From the NCBI RefSeq assembly GCF_001625215.2, contig NC_030384.2:44178390-44242389 (forward strand): a stretch of 64,000 nucleotides of DNA, read 5' to 3'. The notes beneath the pieces were generated by a model, which was not told the DNA's origin, ran no database searches, and saw only the letters and a program-made list of their open reading frames with translations. Source of the stretch: Daucus carota subsp. sativus (taxonomy: Eukaryota; Streptophyta; Magnoliopsida; Apiales; Apiaceae). Position 1 is the stretch's first letter. The number at the start of each line of letters is the position of its first letter. The translations under genes were made by a program, and so were the position numbers. Below are positions 49,972 to 61,861 of the stretch, in pieces.

Positions 49972-52900
49972 TTAAGGATTAGAGAGTAGATCATCTCCAA
50001 TGCAACCAACAAGAAGGTTAGTACTCTTAGTTCCAAAGGCTTTCTCAATTTCTGACAACTTCTCCATGCGAAGAGTCTGCTTATCATGCAATTTAACTTT
50101 GGCATCATCCACACAAGCCAGCAAATCTAGTAATTTAACTTTGGCATCATCAGCACGAGCCTGCAGCTCTTGTAGATTAGTTTTAGTATCATCAATATGA
50201 CAGTCAATTGAGTGAAGCTCATTAATCAGGGGTTTTGAAAACCGAAGATGTTCTATATAGTTCAGGCGGTCCACGACCCAACTTACGTTGAAACCCTGAT
50301 TTTGCAAGTAGGAAAATACTTCCCTGTACCCCCCAATTATTTCCAAATCAACATTAGCCATAGTGATTTTGAAAAAGTCATTCAGTGAGGTGCACAACAT
50401 ATTCAGATTCATTGTACATAACTTCCTGTTTTTTGTGGTGAAGTGCTCAAAGGTTTCTGGATACTTATGCATAATTCGATCAAGCAGGCATACAAACTCG
50501 GAATCAACCTCGTGGCTCCGCCATAACCCAGAATCTTTTTTTCCTCTTGAAGAGCTTGCCTGATCTTTGTCTGTCCCTTCCACTGAAGCATCAATATGTC
50601 TAACTCTGTCAACATCTACCATGAAATCTTCCACACCGTTATTCTGTCAGATGCAAATAATCAGTTCACACTAGGCAAGATCAGTTCAAGAGAAACAACA
50701 AATATAATTATCTTGGTATCTAGCTTTTGATTGGATCAAACAGTTTAGCAAGTTGACATGAGTTAATAGTTGCTTTGTCGAAGATATTGGTTTAATATAT
50801 AAGAAAAGGTAACATAGCCTAAAAACTCTTATTCCTCTGCCCCCAGTATAAGCTAGCACATATAAAATATGTACTTATGCATAATGCGATCAAGCAGGCA
50901 TTCAAACTCGTATTTAACCTCGTAGCTCCGCCATAACCCAGAATCTCTTTTCCCTCTTAAAGAGCTTGCCTGATCTTTGTCTGCCCCTTCCACTGAAGCA
51001 TTATTATGTCTGAACCTGTCAGCATCTATCATGCAATCTTCCACACCATTATTCTGTCAGGTGGAGATAATCAGTTCACAACAGACTACATCAATTCATG
51101 AGATTTGAAATGTAATTTAGATCTAGAAACAAAATATGTAATTATATTGGAATCTAGCTTTTAATCTGCATAATACTCCCTCTGTCCCTAAATACTTTTC
51201 CTACTTTCCTTTTAAGGTAATTCAAAAAACTTTTCTCATTTCTATTTTGGGCCACTGTACAATAATTTTATAAACATATTCCTTTACAATTTTGTACACA
51301 TGTGAGAAAAACAAAACCAGGATGCTATTATCCAACACACCTCATTAATCTCCCGATCCTTTGCATATGTAGTATTGGTTTCTGATTGGTCATTCAAAAG
51401 TACTCTTGTAATCTGATTGGTTGACACCAATAGTGGTGGATCATGAATTTAGTTTAACTGTGCAAGCAGCTCTCTAATTAATGTAAAGACATGCAAGTCA
51501 AAACTAGTTACTCAGTAATCATGTTAATCTTAAAACCTGTGCAATTCACCTAATGAGAAAAGAAAAAAGATTCAAAGGGAGTACTGTTTAGCCAGTTGGC
51601 ATGAGTTTAAGAGCTACTTTGTCGGAAGAGATAGGTTTAATATTTAAAAATGATAACAGAGGCTATAAATTTCCCGCAGTATAACCTAGCACATATGATA
51701 TGTAACCCCCCCCCCCCCCCCCCAAGTAAGTTTAAAATTATTTTCAGTATCACTCTAAAATTTACAAAGTTTAGTTCTGCGTAAGCACATGTTCGTGCAC
51801 GCACATTTGGAATATGTATTCACCAATATACCCAAAAATTTTGTTTTTAATTTCCATCAAGTTCACACACTGAACAAGATTTGGATTATGTTAGATCTAG
51901 CATTTAAATTTGCTTAATAAGATCTATATCTTTTATTTTTGCATCTTTGCCAATTGGCAATTTAGACCCTAATAATTTCACAACATATCACACTTTTCTA
52001 ATCTTTTCCAAGAAAAGAGGGTCACTAAAAGCAGATTAATACAACAGCTAAGATACCAACTGTGCAAACAATTATTCACCAAAATTAACATAATATATAC
52101 TAATGAGTAATGAATCTTTAAATGCCACGTATCTTCAAGTGTACAAAGATATATACCTATATCGAGTTCCACAAAATGAGGCCAATTTTTTTTTAAGGGC
52201 AACGAAAAGTTATTAGCAATCGAATATTAATAACATTCAGTTTGTCTACATTTAGAAGTCAAATGAAAATTCTATATTTCAACAAATGGCTTTAACTTTT
52301 AAAAGTGGTAATGATCCTCACGTATTTGGACGTATCTACACATGACAAGGGAAAAAAAAACTTACATTCATATCAATAGATAGCTAAAACATGACAAGGG
52401 AAGATAAATGCCAACGAAACATGAAAATGCAAGTGGGGGATGTTATTGACAAATAAGGGCTCATAAAATAACTGTTATTGTTATAAATTGTCGGGATACA
52501 CTAACCATTAAGATACTCCTACATCCGGAATGCATGATGGGGTCCTGGGCACCCACAGGCCCCCACCTTCCTTCCGTCCCTGACTGGGGCAATTTGGTGA
52601 CAAAGGTAGCATTAGGAGAGCCACCAAGTAAATAGCTTCTAAGAGCACAAGATATAGTTGATTCTTCGAAACCCCTTGGTAACTTCACATGTTTCAACTT
52701 AAAGAATGGAGAAGGTAAACCGACAAGAAGGCTGGAAATCTCATTGAGTACCTACAACAACAACAAACACGAAAAAAAGAAAGAAAATTGAGTAAAATAT
52801 TATAATTCTCAAAATATACGTAAAAATTGGGGTTTTAAAGATCAGGGATGAATTACTGTAAATCAAAATTGTTAGATATATAATAGCCATGGCCAGAAAT

Positions 52901-54182
52901 TAATTTACCCAAGGCCTCATGTTACAAAACTAAAGTATCATTACTATTTTCAATCAGACAAGAAAATATAAGTATTGCTAATATAATAATCAGAAAATAT
53001 AAAAAATTAAAAAGTTACCTCAATGCTCTTCAAGTCAAAAGTGAGATTCTTGGCATAATTAAGTCCTGGAAGCAAATTTATTAGACGCCGATAGTTTTGT
53101 TTCTTACGTTCCAAGTCAATGTTATCAAGCCAACTCTCAAACCATTCCCGTAACCTTATATTTACATTCTCCAGCTCAGGAACGCCAATTGTGGCTGTAA
53201 AGATCCCAAAAGAAGTGAAGTTGCAGAGTTTTGCTGCCGAAACCACAATATTACTACAACCATAACTATGGTGGCGGAAGCTGGTTCTGATACTCAGGTT
53301 TAACAATTGAGGAGGACAAGATATGAAATGGACTTTGGCCGAACTTAGACATAATGTAAGATTTTGTAGACAGACAAGTGCAGATAAAATGTCATTAATA
53401 TTATGGGGAATATCTTCACCCTCTAATTGTAGACTTAATAAATTTGAGAACTCCTTCCAACTTTTTTCCGGTAATGTAGTATGAGACAGACAAAGAGTTG
53501 TTAAAGCTGGCAATCTGAAAGAAAAAGATGATTTTGATAGAAGCCAATCATCAAGACGCAGAGTGGTTAGGGCAGGCAAGCATCTGAACCATGACTTTGA
53601 GATCATGGTAACTTTATACTCACGACTAAGACACTTGAGGTGGAGAGTTGTTAAAGAAGGTAAAGACCAATGCCAGTAATTTGAAGAATTCAATTCTTCC
53701 AACCTCACTTTTAATGTAAGTTCCCTTATCGAGTTTGAGCTGAAGGCGGATAACTTAAATAGTTTATCATCATATGATAATTCAAGAGTTAAAGATCGCA
53801 CATTGTGCGAAATCGCATACTTAACATACTTGTCAACTAAAGCCTTGGTAAACCCTTTGTTCTTAACACACAAATTCAAGTCAGAGATTTTGGATTGATG
53901 GTTTCGATTCGACAAGAAATGGCGCATGAACTTGCATACATTTCTAGAAGCAACAGCTTCATACCCACAAAAACTGAGAAAAGGGAGAGTAGTCCAAATA
54001 AGTTCCCATCGTCTGGAGAGAACGCTGGTCTGAACAGCTTCTTTGGCATCTACAAATGAGAGGATTTTGTGAATCAGTTCATCTGGTAATCTGCTGATCC
54101 TGTCCTCATCTCCAAATTCTTGTGGTAATGATCTTGCTTTCTTCTGTGCTTGACCACCCATGCGTGATGCTTCAACTTCCAC
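49972..54182 (-). CDS. F-box/LRR protein with C-terminal coiled-coil region
   Basis: Minus strand. Exon 1 (54182-53019) encodes 388 residues: an F-box at about 27-72 (DRISRLPDELIHKILSFVDA, SVLSRRWELIWTTLP), then leucine-rich repeats such as LPALTTLRLDDWLL. The next exon starts at 52751 (VLNEISSLLVGLP) and continues the FBD-like part to TKLPQ at 52584, where transposon-like sequence takes over; a donor at 52506 keeps the frame. A further exon at 50643-49972 (223 residues to the stop) has CLLDRIMHKYPETFEHF and a coiled coil with repeated ARADDAKVKL/CVDDAKVKL. F-box proteins of this kind choose substrates for SCF ubiquitin ligases; the target is unknown. A second 5' part of the last exon lies at 51053-50870. 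The start may instead be the internal Met at 54161. The final exon junctions need transcript evidence. Confidence 0.7.
50850..51053 (-). pseudogene. Duplicated, truncated copy of the F-box gene's last exon
   Basis: From acceptor CTGACAG before base 51053, the translation NNGVEDCMIDADRFRHNNAS-VEGADKDQAS runs parallel to the intact exon at 50643 (NNGVEDFMVDVDRVRH). The match continues through SGLWRSYEVKYEFECLLDRI-MHKY, then stops matching. It is a partial tandem duplication offset by about 410 bases. If spliced in, it would repeat about 60 residues or end the protein early. Confidence 0.75.
51173..51584. mobile_element. Stowaway-like MITE in the F-box gene
   Basis: The left end TACTCCCTCTGTCCCTAAAT and the right end ATTCAAAGGGAGTA carry the Stowaway terminal words flanked by TA. 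It is 412 bases, AT-rich and non-coding, in an intron. Confidence 0.65.
51706..51723. repeat. Run of 18 C
   Basis: A C homopolymer in an intron of the F-box gene. Confidence 0.85.
52490..52583 (-). mobile_element. Transposon-like segment at the end of F-box exon 2
   Basis: Immediately after the codons for TKLPQ, the minus strand reads TCAGGGACGGAAGGAAGGTG then GGGGCCTGTGGGTGCCCAGGACC. The GC-rich 'CAGGGACGG...GGGGCC' wording resembles a common plant transposon terminus. The normal donor would be expected exactly here. The far limit of the segment is unclear. Confidence 0.4.
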
Positions 54183-54513
54183 CCTTACACTTTACCAAAC
54201 AACTCTCTCGCCTCTTTGTTTCCCTTTTATCTGTGTCTACTGTCTAGGTAGTAGGTACTCGTCCTGGGAATATGAATTCGTTTGGTTTTTTACGCTGATC
54301 ATATATTTAATATTGATATTTTATAAAAAATTAAATAAATATATTTATATTATATTTTTATTTTGAAAAGGATAAAAAAATTTAATATTGATTAGACGAT
54401 CAAAACATCTAAAAATGTGTGTAAAAATGAAATTATTTATATACCGTCTGTAGTAGTACTCTACTTTGTTCTTAATATTTTTTTATCATAACAAGATGCA
54501 AGATTATTAAAAA

Positions 54514-54550
54514 CTAGCTTTTCTTGCCCGCGCTCCGCGCACGGGTGTCT
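54514..54550 (-). mobile_element. Helitron 3' terminus
   Basis: On the minus strand, a GC-rich hairpin CCCGTGCGC-GGA-GCGCGGG (54527-54545) is followed by CAAGAAAAGCTAG and a flanking T. Hairpin, about 12 bases, then CTAG before T is the Helitron 3' consensus. The element would extend rightwards; I could not place its 5' TC end. Confidence 0.5.
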
Positions 54551-55227
54551 TGATATTGTAGTTGTTTTTCGTGACGTTGTGAAATAATTTTATAATTATA
54601 ACAGAAAATCAAACCATCATATAATCCCAAATTAAAAATTAAATTAAATAAAATGCCATTTAAAATCAACATAGTCCGGATGAAAAGCTCATAGTTTATA
54701 AAGGACTTCAGCTTAATCTCAAATACTTTATTACATTATTGTTTCATAAAAAATATAAATATTTCAGTATGATTATTCAGCTATCTTAGAGATGTTATAA
54801 TCAGAGATCCAACAGTGATACATATTTATCATGATTAAGCCTAGAATGACATAAAAAATTTATAAATTATTCTCGTATTGTTTTGAAATCAAATATACAA
54901 TTATATGATTCCGTGTGAATGATGAGCAAATTAAATAAATATCTATGTCTCATACTATATACCGCACTCAAACTTGGTTTAACATAGACTTTCGATGCCA
55001 GTGTGTTGATAAAGCTAATATCTCCTATAATTGTATAAATTTTCATCAAATAGATTTGGGAATTAAATGTATTTAGATGTGTATATAATTGAGCCGAATG
55101 AAAATTTTGATCTAACCCACATATTTGAACCTTCATACATACTTTCTAGAACCAAAATCACCGGTATTTCTAAATCGTCTTGATAAATATGAATCGCAGA
55201 TATAACTTGATATCTAAAGGTTGATTT

Positions 55228-55647
55228 AGTACTTCATCAATATATTTCACAGGAATATAATCAGCAAATATTGTGATATACTAAAACGAAAGATTACATA
55301 TGGTTTAACAAACTTCGTTCAAAAAAACCATATGAATATACTTCGTCAATGATATGAAAACATCAGACTTATCACCCATCGTTTTTTCATGCATTATATC
55401 TGTATTAGTCTTACAGTTCTTATTTTGAGCAAGTCGAGTTAGACCGTAAGCTCCTACTCCGGAGATAGTTGAAGAAACAATTTCACAACCAGGTGGTTTG
55501 GTATCCTTCCATGGTCTTCCTTTCTTCCATGGGAGTACAGACAAATTTTTCAGTTTTTCATATCGATTATCAGCCAAGAAATTTAGGCATGTTGTTCTGT
55601 GTATTACTCAAAATACATGGTTTGTATTTCATCAAGTATTCAGAGAT
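55228..55647 (-). repeat. Direct duplication, copy 1 (contains a 90-codon frame)
   Basis: About 420 bases are repeated at 56532-56935 in the same orientation at roughly 90% identity. The minus strand of copy 1 holds an open frame (55577-55305) with LADNRYEKLKNLSVLPWKKG and PPGCEIVSSTISGVGAYGLT. I do not recognise the protein. It is open only in copy 1, because copy 2 has a 17-base deletion. Confidence 0.75.
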
Positions 55648-55649
55648 GA

Positions 55650-56526
55650 CAATTAGATGGCAATCGGGTCGGGTCGGGTTTCATGAAATTCATTTCGGGT
55701 CGGATCGGGTTCGGATATTAAAATGTAAAATCCAAATCCAATCCGTCGGGTTTTTTCGGGTTCCGGATCGGATTCTGGTTTCAGTCGGATATCTTTAAAA
55801 AATATTTAAAAATGAAAAAAATTATAAACTTGTCAAAATTATGATAATTAATGTATTTTTTTTTCAAAATTAGGATTATTTGATGATATTTATTTGTTTA
55901 ATTTAGAATAATATAAGCTTAAACCATATTCTTTTTTATTATTACCAACCATTCAATTTATCAATTATAATAAATTTATATAAAATATGATTATACTTGA
56001 ATTATGTGATATAAGACGGTAGATCAATTTTTTTAAAATTAATTTATTTAATACCCTCATATCATTTAATAACTTATTTTATACATAATATTAGTGATGA
56101 AGTATTTGTCTTGAATAGAAACCCTTATTCATTTAACCTAATTTACTAATATTGAGATTATATTACATTCATTAAAAAAATTAAATAACATATGTTATAT
56201 ATATGAGTTATGTTCAAAAGAGAACCATTAGATAGATATACTATAAAATAATTTAATATGAATATACTATAGTGTATAAATAATATGTGTGTGTGTGTGT
56301 GTGTGGGTTCGGGTTTTTTTTCGGATTTCGGGTTCAGATCTGGTTTGGTTCTGATTTCGGATTCCGGATCGGGTTTTGGATCGGTAAAGGTCATATCCAA
56401 ATCAAAATCCCAAAAAATCCGGGTACAAAAATCAAATCCAAATCCAAAAAATCGGGTTCGGTATATTCAAAAATTTGGATTTCGGATCGGGTATCCGTCT
56501 GATCGGATTATTTTGCCATCTCTCTT
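55650..56526. mobile_element. hAT-like MITE with CGGGTCGGGT subterminal repeats
   Basis: The left end AGATGGCAATCGGGTCGGGT and the inverse of the right end (AGAGATGGCAAAATAATCCG) agree over about 10 bases. Both subterminal regions are packed with CGGGTTCGGAT/ATCGGATC-type words, as in hAT-type MITEs. A clean 8-base duplication could not be fixed. A GT microsatellite lies inside. Confidence 0.55.
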
Positions 56527-56531
56527 GATGC

Positions 56532-56935
56532 AGTACTTCATCAATATATTTCACTGGAATATAATCAGCAAATATTGTGATATACTAAAACGGAAGATTA
56601 CATATGGTTTAGCAAACTTCGCTAAAAAAAACCAGATAAATAAACTTCGTCAATGATATGAATACATCAAACTTATCACCCATCGTTTCTTCATGCATTA
56701 TATCTGTATTAGTCTTGCAAGTCGAGTTAGACCGTAAGCTCCTACTCCGGAGGTACTTGAAGAAACAATTTCACAACCAGGTGGTTTGGTATCCTTCCAT
56801 GGTCTTCCTTTCTTCCATGGTAGTACAGACGAATTTTTCAGTCCTTCATATCGATTATCAGCCAAGAAATTTAGGCCTGTTGTTCCATGTATTACTCAGA
56901 ATACATGGTTTGTATTTCATCAAGTATTCAGAGAT
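56532..56935 (-). repeat. Direct duplication, copy 2
   Basis: Second copy of the segment at 55228-55647. It lacks 17 bases (the stretch ACAGTTCTTATTTTGAG), which shifts the frame seen in copy 1. Confidence 0.75.
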
Positions 56936-56981
56936 CATAATATAAAACACTGATTAGTTATCTCAATTATATACAAGAGGA

Positions 56982-57377
56982 AAGTTCTATGGAGACCGCT
57001 ATTTCATCGGAGACCTCGGAGACCATGTATGTTCAGCAATCAAAACACTATAAAATACATTATTTTGTAAAATATGTTCTACAAATATCATGTATTCACT
57101 AAAATTGTTGAAGATTATCTATGTTTAATAAGTAGATAATGTATGTTCTGCAAGTTGAACAAATGTTCTGCAAACTAAACATATTTCATAGAACAAAACA
57201 TTTTGTAATGTTCCACGTGTAACACTTATATGATATTCAAGATTTTAAATGAAATAATGATTTCGTATAACATGATTTGTAAAATTATACGTTTTGCAAT
57301 GTTTTTATGAAATATTTTACTTGCAGAACATATGTGGTCTCCAGGTCTCCAGAAAAAATATGGTCTCCATTGAACTT
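56982..57377. mobile_element. MITE with about 60-bp inverted repeats
   Basis: The left arm AAGTTCTATGGAGACCGC...CGGAGACCATGTATGTTC and the inverse of the right arm (AAGTTCAATGGAGACCATAT...TGGAGACCACATATGTTC) pair over about 60 bases with scattered mismatches. The interior repeats ATGTTCTGCAA. It is 396 bases with no frame. Confidence 0.7.
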
Positions 57378-57476
57378 AACTCTTATATACAAATGCTATA
57401 ATGTATGCATATATTAAGGGATAGTCAACGTAAGATTATAATTGATTCACTTCATTTGACCTAAATATAATCTTTC

Positions 57477-57477
<1 letters not shown>

Positions 57478-57527
<50 letters not shown>
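57478..57527. repeat. TA microsatellite
   Basis: About 23 TA units, the longest dinucleotide run in the window. Confidence 0.85.
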
Positions 57528-57532
<5 letters not shown>

Positions 57533-57976
57533 TTGTCTTTTATTAAAAATATATAAAGATTTCATCTCTACACTTCATTTGATTAATAGTTAAATAAAAT
57601 TAAGACGTCTTTAATAGAGAAATAAACTAATTATATCATTTCTAATCATATATGTTACATAAATGAATAAGATATTAAATCAGTAAATTGGAATCACGGA
57701 TTATAATTAATATACTGAGATCTTAAACCGCATTAAAAAATGGATACCCTATACTTAATTGAATGTAAATGTTTCTTAAATTTAAGGGATACGCTATATT
57801 TAAATTTACATGGTACACTTTAATTTTTAAAGCAATATCATACAAAAAATCTTCTAAAGTGTTTAATAAATGTTAAAATAAGTGAAAATCAAATTATGTT
57901 CGACTATGTATCTTTTTTTCTATGAATTATAGCAGTCTAAATCCATGAATCAGAAAATATAAAAAAATTAATATAT

Positions 57977-58350
57977 AAAAATTTCATTATCAAGAACTAA
58001 AATTGTGGTGTTAAAAAGTGTTCCACTGATTAGGAATTATAACAAAAACTCTTGATTTGAAAATTAAATGTATTGAATATGGAAACCAATATATATTATA
58101 CAAAAGAAGATTGTAATAATAACGGCCAATATCAATTAAATTAAATAAAATTTGACTATTTTTCCTTATTTACATATGGGTTATAGAAGGCTATACCCAT
58201 GTATCCAAAAATTTAAAAAAGTCAAATATATAAAAACTTCATTATCAAGAGTTAAAATTATGAAGTGAAAAATAACTCTATTAATTTGAATTTATAGCAA
58301 AAAGTCTTGATTTGAATATTGAATATAATGAATATGGAAACCGCAAAATT
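57977..58350. repeat. Diverged 254-bp tandem duplication
   Basis: TTCATTATCAAGA, TTGATTTGAA and GAATATGGAAACC recur in the same order and spacing about 254 bases apart. The copies have diverged, and no coding content is seen. Confidence 0.55.
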
Positions 58351-59118
58351 TAAATAAAAAAATATTTTATTAAGTAATGTCAAAATCAGCGGCAATCAAA
58401 TAATGTCAAGTATTTTATACCAATTCATTTGTTTGTAATTTTAAACATACATTTTATGACATAAGATATTTACGTGTTTGAATAATTTTTTAGTATTTGT
58501 AGGTAAAAATTATTAATATAATAATAAATTATAATAATAAATTATTATAAATTATTTTTGAAGTCATATTCTACATATTTGTAAAATTAAATTTCAATAA
58601 TAAAAATAAATTATTAAATAATATAAAATTTTCAATTTCTCATATCATATTTATAAATCAGAAATTTAATTATACATTGATAAAATGAATAATAAGCCCA
58701 GTCAAAAATCTCTCCTACACTACTTCATTCTAAGGGCAATACAATTATTTCTCAGCCAGTCTGACATGCAAATGACCATCTTGCAAAGGGAATGATAAAA
58801 CACACGTATATCATTATCAGTATATGAGGTTTATCAAGTTTTTTTTTTTTTTGTCATAGAGGTTTATCAAGTTATTATTACCACGTTTTGTCAAAAAAAA
58901 AAAGTTATTATTATCACGTACATACTGAAATTGACTCTATAGAAAAAATTTATCAATTCTTTTATATTATTTTCCTTTGGTACAAATGTCATAAAATAGT
59001 ACAATATCAAAGTATCAATATTTTGTTTCCTAAAAAGAATATCAATACACCTCAAGAGGAATGTTTTTTTTGACAGAACCTCAAGAGGAATGTTAAATAT
59101 ATTATATCTAGAACTTAA

Positions 59119-59416
59119 TGTTGTGTTTGGTTAGGATGAATAGAATAAAATGAGTATAAATAAAATAAAATAATAGAGTGGAGGAGGGAGGATTTTGAAA
59201 AAAAAAAATGAGAGAGTGCAAATTTTGGATGATAAGATTTGGGTAGAAAATAGGTATGATAAAAATGGACCATTCCTTCACAAAAATGGAGGGTTTGAGC
59301 TCGAACAAAAGGTGATAGGAATTGAATAGTCGATAGGAATGGAATGGTTGAATGAATGAAATTATTATACATTCAACTAAATTTTCCATTTTCATTCACC
59401 CCAACCAAACACTTTT
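59119..59416. mobile_element. Tourist-like MITE, relative of the one at 37113
   Basis: It begins TGTTGTGTTTGGTTAGGATG after TTAA and ends CACCCCAACCAAACAC. The left end is the same as in the element at 37113. The right end has decayed, and no TAA copy remains there. Confidence 0.65.
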
Positions 59417-59690
59417 CATATACATTAACTTAATAACTTGAATCATCGAGGCAAGGAGAGAATTTCATTAGTCAGTTGTGAAGGAAAACATATCATGTAA
59501 AGATAACTGGAACTGGTAAAATTTTACCAGGCATTGGCACTTGGAACCGGAGAATTCATTGATGGAGGTAAAGTATACAAACACATGAAACTAAGATAAC
59601 CGGACAACCAGTCTCTCTGTTTTCAGTTATTGTGAAATCGCACAAGTCGGCCACTTTATACTTTGTTGGCAAGCAGTTGCAAACAAGATT

Positions 59691-61091
59691 TTATCTCCGA
59701 ATGTGAGCAATAAAATCATCATATTCTCTTCGAGTGTCACCTCCTTCCGCCACTGATCTCCTGACTGCGCTGCCTAACTCCACCGCTCTCTTCCTCATCT
59801 CTTCTCCATCTCTTGACGCCATTAATCTTCTAACAGATTTCTCAATAGTCGAAGATTCTACCAGCTCATCCCGACGTGCCCAATCCTGCACCACTAGTCC
59901 AATTTTAAGAACCTTAGTCACCAGCAGGGCATTAAAGGGCTGATCAGAATGCATAGGCCATGTTGCTAAAGGCACTCCCATTGTTATACTCTCCATGCAT
60001 GAATTCCATCCACAATGACTCATAAATCCCCCCGTTGATGCATGTGCCAAAATCTTCACCTGGGGCGCCCAGTCTCTTAGTATCATCCCCTGCCCACTTG
60101 ATTCTATTCTTTCTTCGTATCCTTTTGGCAATTCATATACTCTCACATCTCCTGTAAATATGTCTCCTTTATCCGCGTCTCTCAGTACCCAAATGAATTT
60201 TTGTCCGCTGCTTTCCAACCCTATTGCAAGGGCATGGATTTGTTCGTCGGTTAAACAAGTTGTTGTTCCAAAAGAAACTAATATAACAGAATCCGGAGCT
60301 TGATTGTCTAGCCACTCCAAGCACTTGTCTTGGTGTTGATTGTTTGATGTATTGCATATCTGGACCGCATTGAGTGGTCCAATGGCCCATTGTCTAGCAT
60401 TGACTTTGGCAAGTACATCAAGAAATGGAGCTTCAATAGCTCTACATGTGTTGTAGATTGCGCCTGAGCTGTATTTCTGGTGCTCCATCTGCCTATTAGT
60501 AAATTCCATGACTTCTGGTGGGGTAGTAGATTCAGTGGAAGGTATCTGTTGTAAAATCTCATCGTCAATCTCTTCTGGTTTTCCCACAATTGGCCAGATG
60601 TAACAGGAGAATATAAAGGATGAGGCGGGGTGAAAAGAGTAGGCCTCTCCATTCGGCAATGAAGCCAAGTCTTGAATGACTGAGCCCATTAGGTAGTCAT
60701 GAATTACCACCACTCTTTTGGCGACGGGTGAGAGAGCAGAGAGGAGTCTAGCCACTGGCTCTCTGAGAAACATAGCAGCATCAAATGACGGTTGAAGGTG
60801 AGAAGGGAATTTGGTGGCGGTATGTGGGTTGGGAAGGGGAGATTCATAAGGAGGGGTTTCAAGTTCATGAAATTGTATCATCTTGTTGGAAATGGAAAGA
60901 GGATCCCACCCGTGGACTCGGGACTTTGCCTGGCGGGTGTGGGCAGTGCTGCTGACATAATGAACCGGAATTCTGTAAGAGGAGATATGGCGGGAGAGAT
61001 GGAGGAGCTGATTAAGATGGCCTTGTGCTGGAAACGGCACCATCACTACTATAACTTCATGACTTTTTGTTGCTTCATCATAACTAGCCAT
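59691..61091 (-). CDS. UDP-glycosyltransferase, UGT93 / zeatin O-glucosyltransferase-like, copy 2
   Basis: This intronless frame gives 466 residues from MASYDEATKS. An in-frame Met 19 codons upstream (61148) exists, but MASYDEATKSHEVIVVMVPF aligns with copy 1 and is the likelier start. His25 (PFPAQGHLNQLL) and Asp132 (IHDYL) are the expected catalytic pair. The PSPG box spans 341-384 (WAPQVKILAHASTGGF to WPMHSDQ). It is clearly related to the gene at 46954-48348 and to the broken copies to its right; all lie on the minus strand, so they arose by local duplication. Differences in the acceptor half (ETPPYESPLPNPH against STPSFVSPPPNPH) may change the acceptor. Function is inferred from the family. 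Confidence 0.88.
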   Translation of the reverse strand: MASYDEATKSHEVIVVMVPFPAQGHLNQLLHLSRHISSYRIPVHYVSSTAHTRQAKSRVHGWDPLSISNKMIQFHELETPPYESPLPNPHTATKFPSHLQPSFDAAMFLREPVARLLSALSPVAKRVVVIHDYLMGSVIQDLASLPNGEAYSFHPASSFIFSCYIWPIVGKPEEIDDEILQQIPSTESTTPPEVMEFTNRQMEHQKYSSGAIYNTCRAIEAPFLDVLAKVNARQWAIGPLNAVQICNTSNNQHQDKCLEWLDNQAPDSVILVSFGTTTCLTDEQIHALAIGLESSGQKFIWVLRDADKGDIFTGDVRVYELPKGYEERIESSGQGMILRDWAPQVKILAHASTGGFMSHCGWNSCMESITMGVPLATWPMHSDQPFNALLVTKVLKIGLVVQDWARRDELVESSTIEKSVRRLMASRDGEEMRKRAVELGSAVRRSVAEGGDTRREYDDFIAHIRR

Positions 61092-61861
61092 TCTGATGAC
61101 TGGAATCAGTTTCTTCCGCGGATACACTAGTAAAGTAGTAATCTGCACTACTTGACTTAGAATAGTGGGGAGTGTTTTATCTATCAGTTTTCGTACAGAG
61201 TGTGGATTTATGCATGTCAGACACGGCCAATGATCACAAATGTGGAGATAAGTTCATAGAAAAAGTGTCAACATGTATATTATTCTGGCATGCAAGTGAT
61301 TTTGTTTTGTATGAAATGCAATTTGCAGAATTGACCGGGATATTATAAAATCTTCCAAGATTTCTAACTTTACATAATTAAATTAATCTAAAAAAGCATC
61401 AAAATTCAGAGACTAATAGAATTCATAAAGACAATCTGAATCGGGGGCGTCCCAAACAAAATACTTGTGAATAAATTTCTATGCCCACACGGAATGAAGT
61501 GGCCCATGAAACCAAACATGCGAATAGAACAAGTGGGTAAAAGCTTGAGACACCATGAACGGCCATGAGTATATCCGTCACTGATGCACTCAATTTCTTA
61601 CTATTATAATTACCAATACATGACAGGTGATCCTTTAACTATTTAGTCATTTAGCTTAGGTTTGTATACTTAAGACTAATGATTTGTGCGGTTGGTTTAT
61701 ACTACTATTACCAGTAGTTCATAATTTGCAACGTAGATAAGCCGAGACAACTAATAAATAATAGTTTCAACAATGATCAGATTTCTGACATTATCAGCTT
61801 AGCTCGTTACACTTCTCTCTCTAGTCGTTACTCTTATACATTTTTTTATGCATGCATTCTT
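61092..61861. other. Intergenic region upstream of UGT copy 2
   Basis: The promoter side of UGT copy 2. No other feature is recognised. Confidence 0.4.

Larger units (their letters stand above)
54183..59690. other. Transposon-rich, AT-rich region between F-box gene and UGT copy 2
   Basis: It holds a Helitron 3' end at 54514, a 400-bp direct duplication around a hAT-like element, a long-TIR MITE at 56982, a TA microsatellite, a diverged duplication at 57977-58350 and a Tourist-like MITE at 59119. No complete gene is seen. From 57530 to 59100 the DNA is extremely AT-rich with no recognisable content. Confidence 0.5.

Noticed and set aside
59108-59395. 95- and 85-codon minus-strand frames
   Set aside because: They lie inside the Tourist-like MITE and reflect its T-rich interior.
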